A DNA stretch of 64,000 nt, taken from the NCBI RefSeq assembly GCF_003966895.1, contig NZ_AP018449.1:317424-381423 (forward strand). Reading direction: 5' to 3'. Shown here one piece after another: positions 1 to 8,745 of this stretch (position 1 is its first letter; the number at the start of each line of letters is the position of its first letter). A program made the translations under genes and the position numbers. The notes under the pieces are model-generated. The model saw nothing but the letters and a program-made list of their open reading frames with translations. It ran no database searches and was not told the DNA's origin. This DNA is from Methylomusa anaerophila (lineage in GTDB: Bacteria; Bacillota; Negativicutes; Sporomusales; Sporomusaceae).

Positions 1-924
1 ATATTCATAAACGTCTTTCAACTGGGCAACGTCTTCGGCAGTTAACCGGATTTCGTTGGTAATATCTTTAATATCCCTGGCTACGGCCTCTTTAGGCAGC
101 TTTACAGCTTTAAAGGCAATTTCACCTGTCTCTTCCGGGTGTTCGTTAATCCATTGGGAAGCTTCATCAAGGGCCAGAAGAATTCGTTTGGCTGCTTCCG
201 GTTTTTCTTTTAACAGTTTTTCTTTGACTACCAGGAAGCCCCGTGCTTCGAAGGGAATGTCGGCCTGTGAACCTATAATCCTGGCTCCCGGGACCTTTAC
301 AGCTTTATCTAGCCAGGTGCCGCTAAAGAAGGCAAGGTTGATGTCTCCCCGGTCAAAGGCAGCGAATATTTCCGCCGCCGAAGTCAAGCCGACACGATTT
401 ACCTCCCCTTCTTTATATCCATTTTTGTCCAAATACCTGGAGACGATGTACTCCTGCACAGTAGCTTTAGAAACACCGAAATTTTTGCCTTTTATGTCCT
501 GGGGGGAATTAATGCCATCCCGGGCGACAACTTTTGTTTTATCAGCTTTACCTGTCTGGATAAAGCTGATGATCCGCAGGTCGCCGGTGTTGAATCTGGA
601 CAGAGCGGCAAAGTCCATTGCTTCGCCTACGTCCACCTGATCGGCCAGCGCCGCGTTTAAAGTATCAATACCAAAAGAATAAGTACTTATCTGCGGTTCT
701 ATGCCATGTTTCGCAAAAAAACCTTTTTCCCTGGCCACATGGAACTGCAGGCTAAAGGTACCTGCGTCCACCCCGAACCGCACAGGTATTGGCTTTTGAT
801 CAACAGATTTTCCGGATGCATTCTTATCGGCGGTTTGGCTCCCACAACCGGCAAGGATAATCGTTAACAGCGTAATTAACAGTAAGCTTAATAATTTGCT
901 TTTCAATTTGCTTTTTTGTTTCAT
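1..924 (-). CDS. ABC transporter substrate-binding lipoprotein, NitT/TauT/SsuA type (3' end off window)
   Basis: The frame is open from an ATG at 924 to the window edge, so the C-terminus is missing (308 codons seen). The N-terminus is a lipoprotein signal: basic KQKSKLKSK, a leucine-rich core and lipobox LAGC near residue 27. The mature part reads like the SsuA/TauA/ThiY family (FGVDAGTFSLQFHVAREKGFF, then a VDVGEAMDFAAL segment). Such proteins deliver small oxyanions, sulfonates or related molecules to an inner-membrane permease. It follows the permease and ATPase genes in the same direction, as the last visible gene of the nitrogenase-like operon. A sulfonate or other organosulfur substrate is inferred from context only. 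Confidence 0.85.
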   Translation of the reverse strand, partial: MKQKSKLKSKLLSLLLITLLTIILAGCGSQTADKNASGKSVDQKPIPVRFGVDAGTFSLQFHVAREKGFFAKHGIEPQISTYSFGIDTLNAALADQVDVGEAMDFAALSRFNTGDLRIISFIQTGKADKTKVVARDGINSPQDIKGKNFGVSKATVQEYIVSRYLDKNGYKEGEVNRVGLTSAAEIFAAFDRGDINLAFFSGTWLDKAVKVPGARIIGSQADIPFEARGFLVVKEKLLKEKPEAAKRILLALDEASQWINEHPEETGEIAFKAVKLPKEAVARDIKDITNEIRLTAEDVAQLKDVYEY

Positions 925-990
925 TAACTCAGCTCCCGCCCCGTACTTTGTATTTTTTAATTTCCCAATATATCCATTTGTTTAGCGAAT

Positions 991-1773
991 TCACTTGCCG
1001 CCAAAACGATTTTCAGTTGTGATGCCGTATCTTCCCAAAGCTTGGGCGCTAATGACCCGGATAAGCTTATCGGTAAAGAACCCCATCAGCCCCAGGGATA
1101 TCAAGCCGATAAATACCCAGTCGGTTTTAAAATAGAGCCGTGACGTCCAGATCAGGTAACCGATGCCTTCGTTGGCCGCAATCATTTCCGCGCCCACAAT
1201 TGCCATAAAAGAGTTTCCCATGGCCAGCCTTACACCGGTGAAGATATAAGGAATTGTAGCCGGAATAACAACATGGAAGAAAATTTGAGTCTCCGAAGCC
1301 CCAAGGCTTCTGGCAGCCCTGATTTTTTCTTCATCCAGGGCCAGCACACCTGATGCCGTATTTAGCATGACAATAAACGATGTACCGTACATGATAAGGA
1401 TCAGTTTCGATTCCTCGCCGATGCCAAACCACAAAACAAATAAAGTAATGAAGGCAATTGAGGGAATAAAACGGAAAAAGTTAAGATATGGATCAATCAA
1501 CTGGCGAAAAATCTTAACATGGCCTATGAGTAAACCAATAGGCGCTCCCCATAAGCTTCCTAGCAGCCATCCGGCTAAAACCCGGCGCAAACTAACAAGA
1601 ACGAAGTTTAACCAGGAGCCATCGGCAAGTAATTCCATTAATCCGTGCACAACGTCCAGAGGACCAGGCAGAAAATCAGGCTTGCCAAATGTAAGCGAAG
1701 CAAGCTGCCAGATACCGATTGCAGCCAGCCAGGACGCAACACCGATTTTGAGTAAATATTGTATGAAATTCAT
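991..1773 (-). CDS. ABC transporter permease, SsuC/TauC/NitT family
   Basis: 260-residue hydrophobic protein with about six membrane segments and the binding-protein-dependent permease EAA-type loop (LDEEKIRAARSLGASETQIFFHVVIPATIPYIFTG in pieces near residues 145-180). Length fits SsuC/TauC. It lies 24 bp after the ATPase gene and 66 bp before the binding-protein gene, so the three form one importer. The family carries sulfonates, taurine, nitrate or thiamine precursors; the substrate cannot be read from this sequence. Confidence 0.9.
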   Translation of the reverse strand: MNFIQYLLKIGVASWLAAIGIWQLASLTFGKPDFLPGPLDVVHGLMELLADGSWLNFVLVSLRRVLAGWLLGSLWGAPIGLLIGHVKIFRQLIDPYLNFFRFIPSIAFITLFVLWFGIGEESKLILIMYGTSFIVMLNTASGVLALDEEKIRAARSLGASETQIFFHVVIPATIPYIFTGVRLAMGNSFMAIVGAEMIAANEGIGYLIWTSRLYFKTDWVFIGLISLGLMGFFTDKLIRVISAQALGRYGITTENRFGGK

Positions 1774-1797
1774 GAACCTCCACCTTTAACTGCCGAT

Positions 1798-2613
1798 TTA
1801 AACAACTAACTTTTCTTGATTCTCACATACTGATATTTCTTCGAAAAAGTTGGCTGCAATTTTCTTATAAAGATCATTGAACTCCCTGGCGGTTATGTCT
1901 CTGGGATAAGGAAGTTTTACTTCATGAATTTTATAAATTGTGGCATCCGGGGACTTGGACATAATGCCAATTCGCTGACCAAGCAGTATTGCTTCCTGGA
2001 TATCATGAGTGACAAAAACTATGGTTTTTTTGGCCTGGATCCAGATACGCACCAACTCCTGCTGCATACTGCGCCTGGTCATGGCATCCAGGGCGCCGAA
2101 GGGCTCATCCATCAGTAATATGGCCGGGTCATTAGCCAGTACTCTGGCCAATTGGACCCTTTGCTTCATCCCGCCGGAGAGTTCGCGGGGAAATTTATTT
2201 TCATGCCCTGCCAGCCCGACCAGCTTGATGAATTTATTTGAGATCTCCTGCCGCTTACCTGGATTTACCTTCTTCATGCGCAAACCAAATTCAATATTCT
2301 CTCTGACATTAAGCCAGGGGAACAAAGATGCATCAGGGTGTTGAAACACCACGGCCCTTTCCCGTCCGGGCTCACAAATAGGCTGGTTGTTGAGCAACAG
2401 GCTACCGGCTGTCTTATCAAAAAAACCAGCGATAACATTTAGTAACGTGGACTTGCCGCAACCGCTTGGTCCCAACAGCACAAAGAATTCTCCGCCATTT
2501 ATCCGCAGGTTGATATCCTTGAGCACGTTATGAGTATTCGGTCCGGCCGTTGCAAATGTTTTAGCCAGATTCTCAATCAAAATGCAGTTGACCTGATGTT
2601 GACCAGTTAACAT
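1798..2613 (-). CDS. ABC transporter ATP-binding protein, SsuB/TauB/NitT family
   Basis: 271 residues. Walker A is GPSGCGKST (about residues 49-57), the signature is LSGGMKQR, and Walker B ILLMDEPFGALD is followed by the H-loop VTHD. The pattern DEPFGALDAMTR is typical of NitT/TauT importers. It energises the permease encoded next. The gene begins 30 bp after the last nitrogenase-like subunit gene (stop at 2644), which ties the importer to the nitrogenase-like operon. Confidence 0.92.
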   Translation of the reverse strand: MLTGQHQVNCILIENLAKTFATAGPNTHNVLKDINLRINGGEFFVLLGPSGCGKSTLLNVIAGFFDKTAGSLLLNNQPICEPGRERAVVFQHPDASLFPWLNVRENIEFGLRMKKVNPGKRQEISNKFIKLVGLAGHENKFPRELSGGMKQRVQLARVLANDPAILLMDEPFGALDAMTRRSMQQELVRIWIQAKKTIVFVTHDIQEAILLGQRIGIMSKSPDATIYKIHEVKLPYPRDITAREFNDLYKKIAANFFEEISVCENQEKLVV

Positions 2614-2643
2614 TTTTTCTTTCCCTGCCTTTTATTAGTTTAA

Positions 2644-3990
2644 TTAGCCGACCTTGTCTCTTAGCCCGTGATTAAGCCGGCTTTGCCAGGACAATATCCG
2701 ACCGGTTAAGTCTTCCACTAAAGTAATTGCACCATTAAAACCAATATAACTTTTGCTCAAAACGGCTGTATCGGTAATAGGAAACGAAACTTGCAGTACC
2801 GGAACATTTAATTCTGCCGCTATCTCTTGTTCCAGGACGCTTCCCAAAATCAACTCGACGTCATTTCTGCGGATGATGTCATTAATCCGGCCCCGGTCTT
2901 CATTAAAGAAAACTTCTGTTTTAGAGCCCCGAACCAGTTGCTTTATCTCTTCGCTTAAACGCTCTTGACAGGACTGGGGCGGGTTATCCGTTATGATCAC
3001 TACTTTGGGAATCAGCCCAAAGGATTTGCTTAAAAACCTGGCCAGGCCAAGGGCCAACCCGGCCTCCCCGGCCAGCGCAAACTCTTTTTGCAAGTCGTAT
3101 TCAAAATAAGCGTCAGTAATTCTCTCCAGGTAATGGGCCAGACGCTGTTCTTCCCGTTGTTGCACTTTTGCCAACTTGCGGTCATCTAAATTCAACTTTT
3201 CCCTCAGCACCTGAAGAACCACACTGGTATCGTCAACCCCTACCGGCAGACTGTCAAACGCCAGAAACGGGGTACCGAATTTGTTTTCCAAATAATCGGC
3301 AATTCCTGTACCCCAGGGAGAAAATATCAGATTAAGCTCTGCCTGGGGAACTTGCTGCCAGGTTTTGATGCTTTGACCAAAACCAAAAAGAGTATTGGCC
3401 GTCAAACCTACTTCGGCTAGTATATTTTGCAATTCCCAAAGATGGCCTTGCCAAAAAACGTCCTGCCCGGGAATGATTCCCAGAATATTGACAAATCGAA
3501 AATTTTCTTCTGCCGGCACTTGGGCCAATTTAGGCAACTGTTCAATAATTCTTTTTACCGTTACTTCATAGCCGGTGTGGACATCCCCCTTAAAACCCGG
3601 GGTTGAAACATGAATTACCGGCAACCCCTGCTCCTGGGCTTCTTTGGTCATTGCCGGAATATCGTCACCGACAAGTTCGGTGGCGCACCCTGACAAAACC
3701 ACGTACAAATCAGCCTTAACAATCTTCACCGTATTCTTAATTTGTTCCCGCAACCGGGATGAACCCCCAAAAATGACCTGTTTTTCCATAATGTTGGAAG
3801 ACGGTGTTGCTACCCCGCCGGTATAGCCGGCACCGTTCCAACCGCCAACCCTGCTCCCGCCAAGATATTGCTGAATTCCGCAGCCGGCGGTAGAATGAAC
3901 AATAGGTACGATCCCCTTTACCGCCTGAACAGTCTGAAGTGCGCCGGCAAGTACACAATGATTGCGCGAACTCTCAATTGGGTGGCCCAT
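2644..3990 (-). CDS. Nitrogenase component-1-like protein, beta/NifN-like (second pair)
   Basis: 448 residues of the oxidoreductase/nitrogenase component 1 family. Three cysteines sit where the NifK P-cluster ligands lie: C12 (NHCVLAG), C37 (STAGCG) and C102 (LSGCATELVGDD). The protein lacks the long N-terminal extension of classical NifK. It starts 1 bp after its alpha partner (3992-5413), implying translational coupling and a heterodimer. As the beta half keeps its cysteines while the alpha half has lost most, the pair could hold a subunit-bridging Fe-S cluster of altered type or be a cofactor scaffold like NifEN. Function is inferred. Confidence 0.85.
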   Translation of the reverse strand: MGHPIESSRNHCVLAGALQTVQAVKGIVPIVHSTAGCGIQQYLGGSRVGGWNGAGYTGGVATPSSNIMEKQVIFGGSSRLREQIKNTVKIVKADLYVVLSGCATELVGDDIPAMTKEAQEQGLPVIHVSTPGFKGDVHTGYEVTVKRIIEQLPKLAQVPAEENFRFVNILGIIPGQDVFWQGHLWELQNILAEVGLTANTLFGFGQSIKTWQQVPQAELNLIFSPWGTGIADYLENKFGTPFLAFDSLPVGVDDTSVVLQVLREKLNLDDRKLAKVQQREEQRLAHYLERITDAYFEYDLQKEFALAGEAGLALGLARFLSKSFGLIPKVVIITDNPPQSCQERLSEEIKQLVRGSKTEVFFNEDRGRINDIIRRNDVELILGSVLEQEIAAELNVPVLQVSFPITDTAVLSKSYIGFNGAITLVEDLTGRILSWQSRLNHGLRDKVG

Positions 3991-3991
3991 A

Positions 3992-5413
3992 CTATTTTAC
4001 CTCCAGCTTGATGTACCAGTTGGGACTTTTATGATACCACCCCTGTTGGTAGAGCGATGCCGAATTTTTCTTTAGCTTCTGGACAAAAGACTTGTTGAAA
4101 AGTGCTTTTTTCAACCGGTGACTAACTTCAGCTACTCCCTGATATCCCAATATTGATAAATTATCCACCGCTATTGCCGCAATACCGAGCTTAGCCGCCC
4201 AAACCGCATTTTCCGCATTGCCAATATAGACGTCCGGTTTTAGCCGTTCGAGAATATTAGCCTGTTCAAAAGGCTGACCTTGAGCCACGTGTACTTGCAG
4301 AGCCGGATTTTTATCTGCCACTTCGGCTAGTTTAAGCTGATGCAATTTATCGATATGATGAACGGTTAAACCTACCACTTCCGCTCCCAATTCTTCCACC
4401 AAACTTGCCATACCGCAAGCAGTTGAGGTCGGCAGGTTAATATAAGCCTTTACATTTGTAAAATCACACATCCCCATCGAAGGCCCGAGCTGACTCATCC
4501 CCGCCACATTCAACTCATCCGCTTCCCGTTCCAGCCCTACAGCCTTACCCAGAGCAGCAAGCCAGTGGTATGTTCCCTTTATCCCAATAGGCGGCGCCGG
4601 CTGCAAAAACTGTACCCCGTAATTTTCCTCAAGTATTTGCCCTAAATAATGACTATAATCGGAATTAATACTGATCGAGACTTTGGCCCGGGGAGCCTTA
4701 GTGAAATTTTGGATATCAGCAGTGCGGGGCAGGATGTTAGCTTCAAGCCCCAGGCCATTGATCATTCTTTCGATTTCTCTGATATCCTGGCATCTTTCCG
4801 TTATTGAAAGTAAGTTAATAAAATTGCCTCGTTCACAGCCCTGCTTAAATGGCAGGTATTTAATCAAAGCATGCAGGGCGGTATCATAACCTGTAATGCC
4901 GGTTTTGGATTTGAAACCGTCAGAATAAACGGGTACAATGATGAGCCCCAGTTCCGCCCGCAACTCTGCAACAACAGAAAAAATATCATCATTGTTAATC
5001 GCCACAACCGGAGTGGCAATAACGAAAATTATCTGGGGTTGATACCGGCGGTTGAGCGTGATTATGGCTTCCCGCAAGCTGGCTTCGCCCCCCATAATTG
5101 TGTCCCGTTCATTCAGATTGGTTAACGCCCACCGGTTTTTAAACTCACCGGAAGTTTCGAAATACAGTTGGCTGGCGCTACACCCCCTGGGTCCGTGGAC
5201 AATGGCGACAACATTATTGATCCCGCTAAGCAGGCGCAAGACACTGACAACATCATCAACCGCAGTCTGGGAGAAGGTTCTGACCCGCTGTTTCATATCC
5301 TCCTTCTTAAGCTCCTGCAACAGTAAGCCGGCTTCGCCAAAGTAGGCGCTTAGCGTATTCAGCCTTTTTTCCCTGACGGAGACGGTTTTTCCCTGCAATG
5401 AATTTGGCTTCAT
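3992..5413 (-). CDS. Nitrogenase component-1-like protein, degenerate alpha/NifE-like (second pair)
   Basis: 473 residues, family recognised from HGPRGCS (C78), TNLNERDTIMGGEASL and GYQGV near the C-terminus. Aligned by eye with the alpha protein at 8746-10248 and with NifD, only the second P-cluster cysteine (C78) remains. The first is replaced (about T50/A51) and the third is P135 in IATPVVAINNDD. The cofactor cysteine is replaced by N in SINSDYSHYL, and there is no histidine at the position of NifD H442. A standard P-cluster plus M-cluster arrangement is therefore unlikely. Its start has a clear GGAGGATGG ribosome site. Roles as scaffold, insertase or a divergent reductase all remain possible. 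Confidence 0.85.
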   Translation of the reverse strand: MKPNSLQGKTVSVREKRLNTLSAYFGEAGLLLQELKKEDMKQRVRTFSQTAVDDVVSVLRLLSGINNVVAIVHGPRGCSASQLYFETSGEFKNRWALTNLNERDTIMGGEASLREAIITLNRRYQPQIIFVIATPVVAINNDDIFSVVAELRAELGLIIVPVYSDGFKSKTGITGYDTALHALIKYLPFKQGCERGNFINLLSITERCQDIREIERMINGLGLEANILPRTADIQNFTKAPRAKVSISINSDYSHYLGQILEENYGVQFLQPAPPIGIKGTYHWLAALGKAVGLEREADELNVAGMSQLGPSMGMCDFTNVKAYINLPTSTACGMASLVEELGAEVVGLTVHHIDKLHQLKLAEVADKNPALQVHVAQGQPFEQANILERLKPDVYIGNAENAVWAAKLGIAAIAVDNLSILGYQGVAEVSHRLKKALFNKSFVQKLKKNSASLYQQGWYHKSPNWYIKLEVK

Positions 5414-5430
5414 TCCATTCCATCCTCCCC

Positions 5431-6306
5431 CTAAATTGCCGCTTCCTGTCTAACGACGCCTGCTTCCATCTCAAATATCCTGTCGCCCCAATCCCTTGCC
5501 CAATTTCTTAATTCAGTGACACCCAGCGGTTTAGGTATGACGGTCTCATCATTTTCCACAATATAGTGCGCCAACTGTCTGTATATCCGGGCATGCTCCG
5601 ATTCGGGCGAAGCTTCAATAACTGTCTGCCCATACAGCTCACTTTGAGAAACAATAAGGGAGCGCGGCACATATCCGGCCACTTTAGCGCCGGTCCGGTT
5701 GGCAAAATCATCAACAATACCCTGGGAATACACGGCCGACAAGCCGTTGGCGATTATCCCTCCCAGTAGAGCTCCGTCGAACGACGCATATTTATTGATA
5801 GCCTTAAACAGATTATTGGCAGCATACAACGCCATAAAATCAGATGAACTGACTACAAACACTTCATCGGTAATACCTTCCCGGATGGGTACGGCAAAGC
5901 CGCCGCACACTACATCGCCCAGCACGTCATATAAAACGAAGTCGGGTTTGAATTCCTCAAATAATTTCAGTTCCTGCAGCAATTCCACCGCCGCGTTAAT
6001 TCCCCGTCCCGCGCAGCCTACACCGGGAACCGGCCCGCCGGCTTCGATGCACAACACCCCTTTAAAACCGACTGCCGAAATATCTTCCAGCCTGACTTTG
6101 GTTTCATCTCTAATACTATCTAAAACTGTCGGCAAATATTTGCCGCCGCGTAAAGTATTGGTCGAATCACTTTTGGGATCGCAGCCGATCTGAATCACCC
6201 GGTAACCGGTTTCCGCCAGGGCCGCGCTTATATTTGAAGTGGTTGTAGACTTGCCTATGCCGCCCTTGCCGTAAATGGCAATCCGTTTTGGGTTCTTTTC
6301 CCCCAT
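5431..6306 (-). CDS. NifH-like nitrogenase reductase (Fe protein)
   Basis: 291 residues, the usual Fe-protein length. Visible are the P-loop GKGGIGKST (13-21), GCDPKSDST, the [4Fe-4S] cysteines C98 (VGCAGRG) and C134 (DVVCGGF), and the switch regions. It would pass electrons with MgATP hydrolysis to a D/K-type partner. It is the only NifH-like protein in the window, so it must serve one or both component-1-like pairs. It lies 17 bp before the E-like gene, and is separated from the D/K/X genes by a 578-bp gap carrying inverted repeats. Sequence alone does not separate Nif from Nif-like (group IV) reductases with certainty. Confidence 0.9.
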   Translation of the reverse strand: MGEKNPKRIAIYGKGGIGKSTTTSNISAALAETGYRVIQIGCDPKSDSTNTLRGGKYLPTVLDSIRDETKVRLEDISAVGFKGVLCIEAGGPVPGVGCAGRGINAAVELLQELKLFEEFKPDFVLYDVLGDVVCGGFAVPIREGITDEVFVVSSSDFMALYAANNLFKAINKYASFDGALLGGIIANGLSAVYSQGIVDDFANRTGAKVAGYVPRSLIVSQSELYGQTVIEASPESEHARIYRQLAHYIVENDETVIPKPLGVTELRNWARDWGDRIFEMEAGVVRQEAAI

Positions 6307-6351
6307 GTAAACACTCCCTTAGTTTCAAGTATTTGGCTGCCAATAATGTGA

Positions 6352-6403
6352 AAATACTGCAGGCCAAGTATATTCCTTGCGGAATTACCAGCCTGCAGTA
6401 TTT
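6352..6403 (-). promoter_or_regulatory. Leader hairpin before the nifH-like gene
   Basis: A perfect 13-bp inverted repeat (AAATACTGCAGGC at 6352-6364, its complement at 6391-6403) encloses a smaller stem (ATTCC/GGAAT). It lies 46 bp upstream of the nifH-like start codon and has no long T-run. It could stabilise or process the downstream part of the operon mRNA so that the reductase is made in a different amount from D/K. This is inference. Confidence 0.6.
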
Positions 6404-6714
6404 CTGCTCAGCACAAATTGTTAAAGATTGGGTTTATTATAGCACCTGATAATAACCGCGTAAGTCACCCAGACGACATTTGCAAGAAAATTTACAGCAT
6501 GCTTTATCCAATTACGGCTACCCCCGCTTTGATAAGTATCGTTACATATGTTAACTTATTGCAATAAAGCTTGCTAATTACAGTTCGACTATCATAGCCA
6601 CACCATTGTTGCATTAAACTCTGCAATTAATGATTTGATTATCATAGTCGCACCGTGGGCTGCCGCTTCCGGACTTCGGGGAGGGGGAGGGAGAAATTCC
6701 CCTGCCGAAGCCCA

Positions 6715-6873
6715 GTACCTTGTTACCTCTAAAAGCAAGGGTAAGTTTGCAGGATTTTTCCGCCCTGCTTCGTTGTCGTCGCCTTACATATTCTCGATAT
6801 GCGCGGCTCCTCCGCCTCGCAGGCCGAAAAAATCCTTGCAAACTTATACCATGTTTTAAAGGTAACAAGGTAC
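6715..6873. repeat. Long imperfect inverted repeat, MITE-like
   Basis: The ends are a 14-bp inverted repeat (GTACCTTGTTACCT at 6715-6728, complement 6860-6873). The arms continue imperfectly for about 50 bp on each side (TTTGCAGGATTTTT against AAAAAATCCTTGCAAA). The centre reads as GC-rich hairpin DNA. No coding frame in it resembles a protein. It sits inside the nitrogenase-like operon, between nifX-like and nifH-like. Another GC-rich inverted repeat (about 6671-6713, CTTCGG/CCGAAG) adjoins it. The rest of 6404-6714 shows only a degenerate direct repeat, TATCATAGYCRCACC, near 6590 and 6640. Confidence 0.65.
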
Positions 6874-6897
6874 TAGTTTTGCGGAAGCTAAACGAAT

Positions 6898-7311
6898 TTA
6901 CTTGCACCCTTGCGAGCATCCGCAGGAGCCGTTATTGCCTTCTGATGACCGACAATCCACAGCTGTCTTAAGAATGCTGTTCTTTATGAATTTGCCTCTT
7001 TTCCCATAAGCCTTTAATGCTTTATCAATGGAACCGGTCACAGGTAAAGCAATAACCCCCTGCCTTCGTAATTCTCTCTCCGCCCTGGGGCCAATTTGAA
7101 TCACCAGCACTACTTCGACGTCAGCCAGCAATTCAGCTGTAGCACCGGCAGTGTGCCCGGTGGCATCCTGGGTGCAATGGGGACCGTTTTCCCGGCGTTC
7201 CAAAAACGTGTACGCGCTTTCATCAACTTCATAAATCCAGAATTCTTTTGCTTTGCCAAAATGTTCATTGATTGATATTCCGTCGGTAGTGGCGACAGCA
7301 ACTTTAGACAT
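6898..7311 (-). CDS. NifX/NafY-family dinitrogenase iron-molybdenum cofactor-binding protein
   Basis: 137 residues from ATG 7311, which has AGGAG 8 bases upstream; a GTG three codons earlier lacks such spacing. The domain reads KVAVATTDGISINEHFGKAKEFWIYEV in parts, then GPHCTQDATGHTAGATAELLADVEVVLVIQIG, with a C-terminal Cys-rich tail (CGCSQGCK). NifX/NifY/VnaF-type proteins carry cofactor precursors between assembly and target proteins. Its place just after the D/K genes suggests that the D/K pair receives an assembled metallocluster. No NifB is in the window; if needed it must be elsewhere. Confidence 0.88.
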   Translation of the reverse strand: MSKVAVATTDGISINEHFGKAKEFWIYEVDESAYTFLERRENGPHCTQDATGHTAGATAELLADVEVVLVIQIGPRAERELRRQGVIALPVTGSIDKALKAYGKRGKFIKNSILKTAVDCRSSEGNNGSCGCSQGCK

Positions 7312-7404
7312 GTTTTTCACTCCTCTTAATTAATGAATAAGCTGCATCCCAAATTTTTGGAATACAGCTTCTGGCTAATGAACTCATCCGTGCTAATCTC
7401 TTGA

Positions 7405-8742
7405 TTATAGCGGTCCGCCGTATTTAACCATAAGATCCTCCATCAGGTTCAATCCGCCCCGATAGCCGACATAACTGCGATCTACAATAAGCCGGTCGTA
7501 AGCCGGAAAACCCACACTGAGGAATAAGGCGCCGCCAAGTTCCTTCTCCGCGATATACCTTTCCATAGAGCTGGCGAACACGATCTGAACGGTATAATTA
7601 CGGAGCAGCAGTCTGATTTTATGGGAATCGATTTCAAAAACGACTTTGGGTTTCAATACACTTTCCAAATCCTCGGTTAAATCCCGGATAATTCCTTCCC
7701 GATATTCTTGCGGCGGATCGTCGGTGACAATCACAATTTCAGGATTAAACCCAAGTTCATTGGTGGCATATTTTGTAACCGCTATCGCCGTGCTGCTGTC
7801 GGCTACCACTGCATAGTACGCGTGGGGTATGGCGACAACCAATATATTCCCTACATACTCCGTAAAACGGTAAGCGTCCCTTTCCTCCCCGTTCACCACT
7901 CTGTCAATGACATCCGGGGATATTTTAAATTTATCGCCAAGTACTTGCAGGAATTTAGTCGTATCTTTGGGCCCAATCGGTAAAGAGGGAAAAATGTGAT
8001 AGGGAGTGCCAAAGCGCTCTGCGAGCTTTTTAGCCGGGTTGATACCCCACAAGGAAAATACCAGATTTAATTCAGCGGCGGGAATCCTGTTTAAGGCTTC
8101 CAAGCCGTTTAAATCACCAAATATAATGTTCGCCTCAATGCCGACTTTTTCCAGCAGTTGTTTAAGATTGCGAAGATCCCCTTTCCAGAAAATATTCTGT
8201 GTGGGGACGACTCCCAAAATATTTACCGTTTTCTTTTTGACCGGCTGTTCTTTTAGCAGTTGATCAATAACGGCGTCAAAATAGAGTTCATACCCCTTAT
8301 ATGAATTCCCGGCGAAACCTGACGTTTTGACATGGATAAGAGGTGCACGGTCACGAAATTCCGATATTACCGCGTCTACATCGTCACCGATCAAAGCAGG
8401 TACGCAAGCCGAGATTACCGTATATAAATCGCCAGGCATCAGCTTAATCGTACTGTCAATCAGTTTTCTTAATTTGTCCTCGCCGCCGAAGATAACATGT
8501 TCCTCAACTAATGTGGAGCATGGCGTGCTGGCGCCGCCAACCGGACCGGGGCTGTTAAGCCCGGAAGCAAAACTCTGGCCAAAATTTTGGGCAAAGCCGC
8601 AACCGCCCCCGGAATGCAGGATAGGAACAGAGCCAAAAGTGGCCAAGGCTGCCGCATAGGCTCCGCCCATGGCGCAGGAATATCTCGGAGCCTCAACAAT
8701 CTCAGGAAATAATTGCGGCTCATCTTCTTTTGCCAACGCCAT
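7405..8742 (-). CDS. Nitrogenase component-1-like beta subunit (NifK-like)
   Basis: 445 residues. All three beta-side P-cluster cysteine positions are present: C23 (YSCAMGG), C48 (GGGCGF) and C113 (ISACVPALIGDD). Family marks STPCSTLVEEHVIFGGEDKL and GYRGGLNLMEDL are also present. Its length is nearer VnfK/AnfK and nitrogenase-like proteins than the longer NifK. It begins 3 bp after the alpha gene, so the two are coupled. It should pair with the 500-residue alpha subunit to make the catalytic heterotetramer. Confidence 0.9.
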   Translation of the reverse strand: MALAKEDEPQLFPEIVEAPRYSCAMGGAYAAALATFGSVPILHSGGGCGFAQNFGQSFASGLNSPGPVGGASTPCSTLVEEHVIFGGEDKLRKLIDSTIKLMPGDLYTVISACVPALIGDDVDAVISEFRDRAPLIHVKTSGFAGNSYKGYELYFDAVIDQLLKEQPVKKKTVNILGVVPTQNIFWKGDLRNLKQLLEKVGIEANIIFGDLNGLEALNRIPAAELNLVFSLWGINPAKKLAERFGTPYHIFPSLPIGPKDTTKFLQVLGDKFKISPDVIDRVVNGEERDAYRFTEYVGNILVVAIPHAYYAVVADSSTAIAVTKYATNELGFNPEIVIVTDDPPQEYREGIIRDLTEDLESVLKPKVVFEIDSHKIRLLLRNYTVQIVFASSMERYIAEKELGGALFLSVGFPAYDRLIVDRSYVGYRGGLNLMEDLMVKYGGPL

Positions 8743-8745
8743 CGA

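Noticed and set aside
56-640. Plus-strand 194-codon open frame
   Set aside because: It lies opposite the binding-lipoprotein gene, whose minus-strand frame has a signal peptide and family motifs; the plus frame has none.
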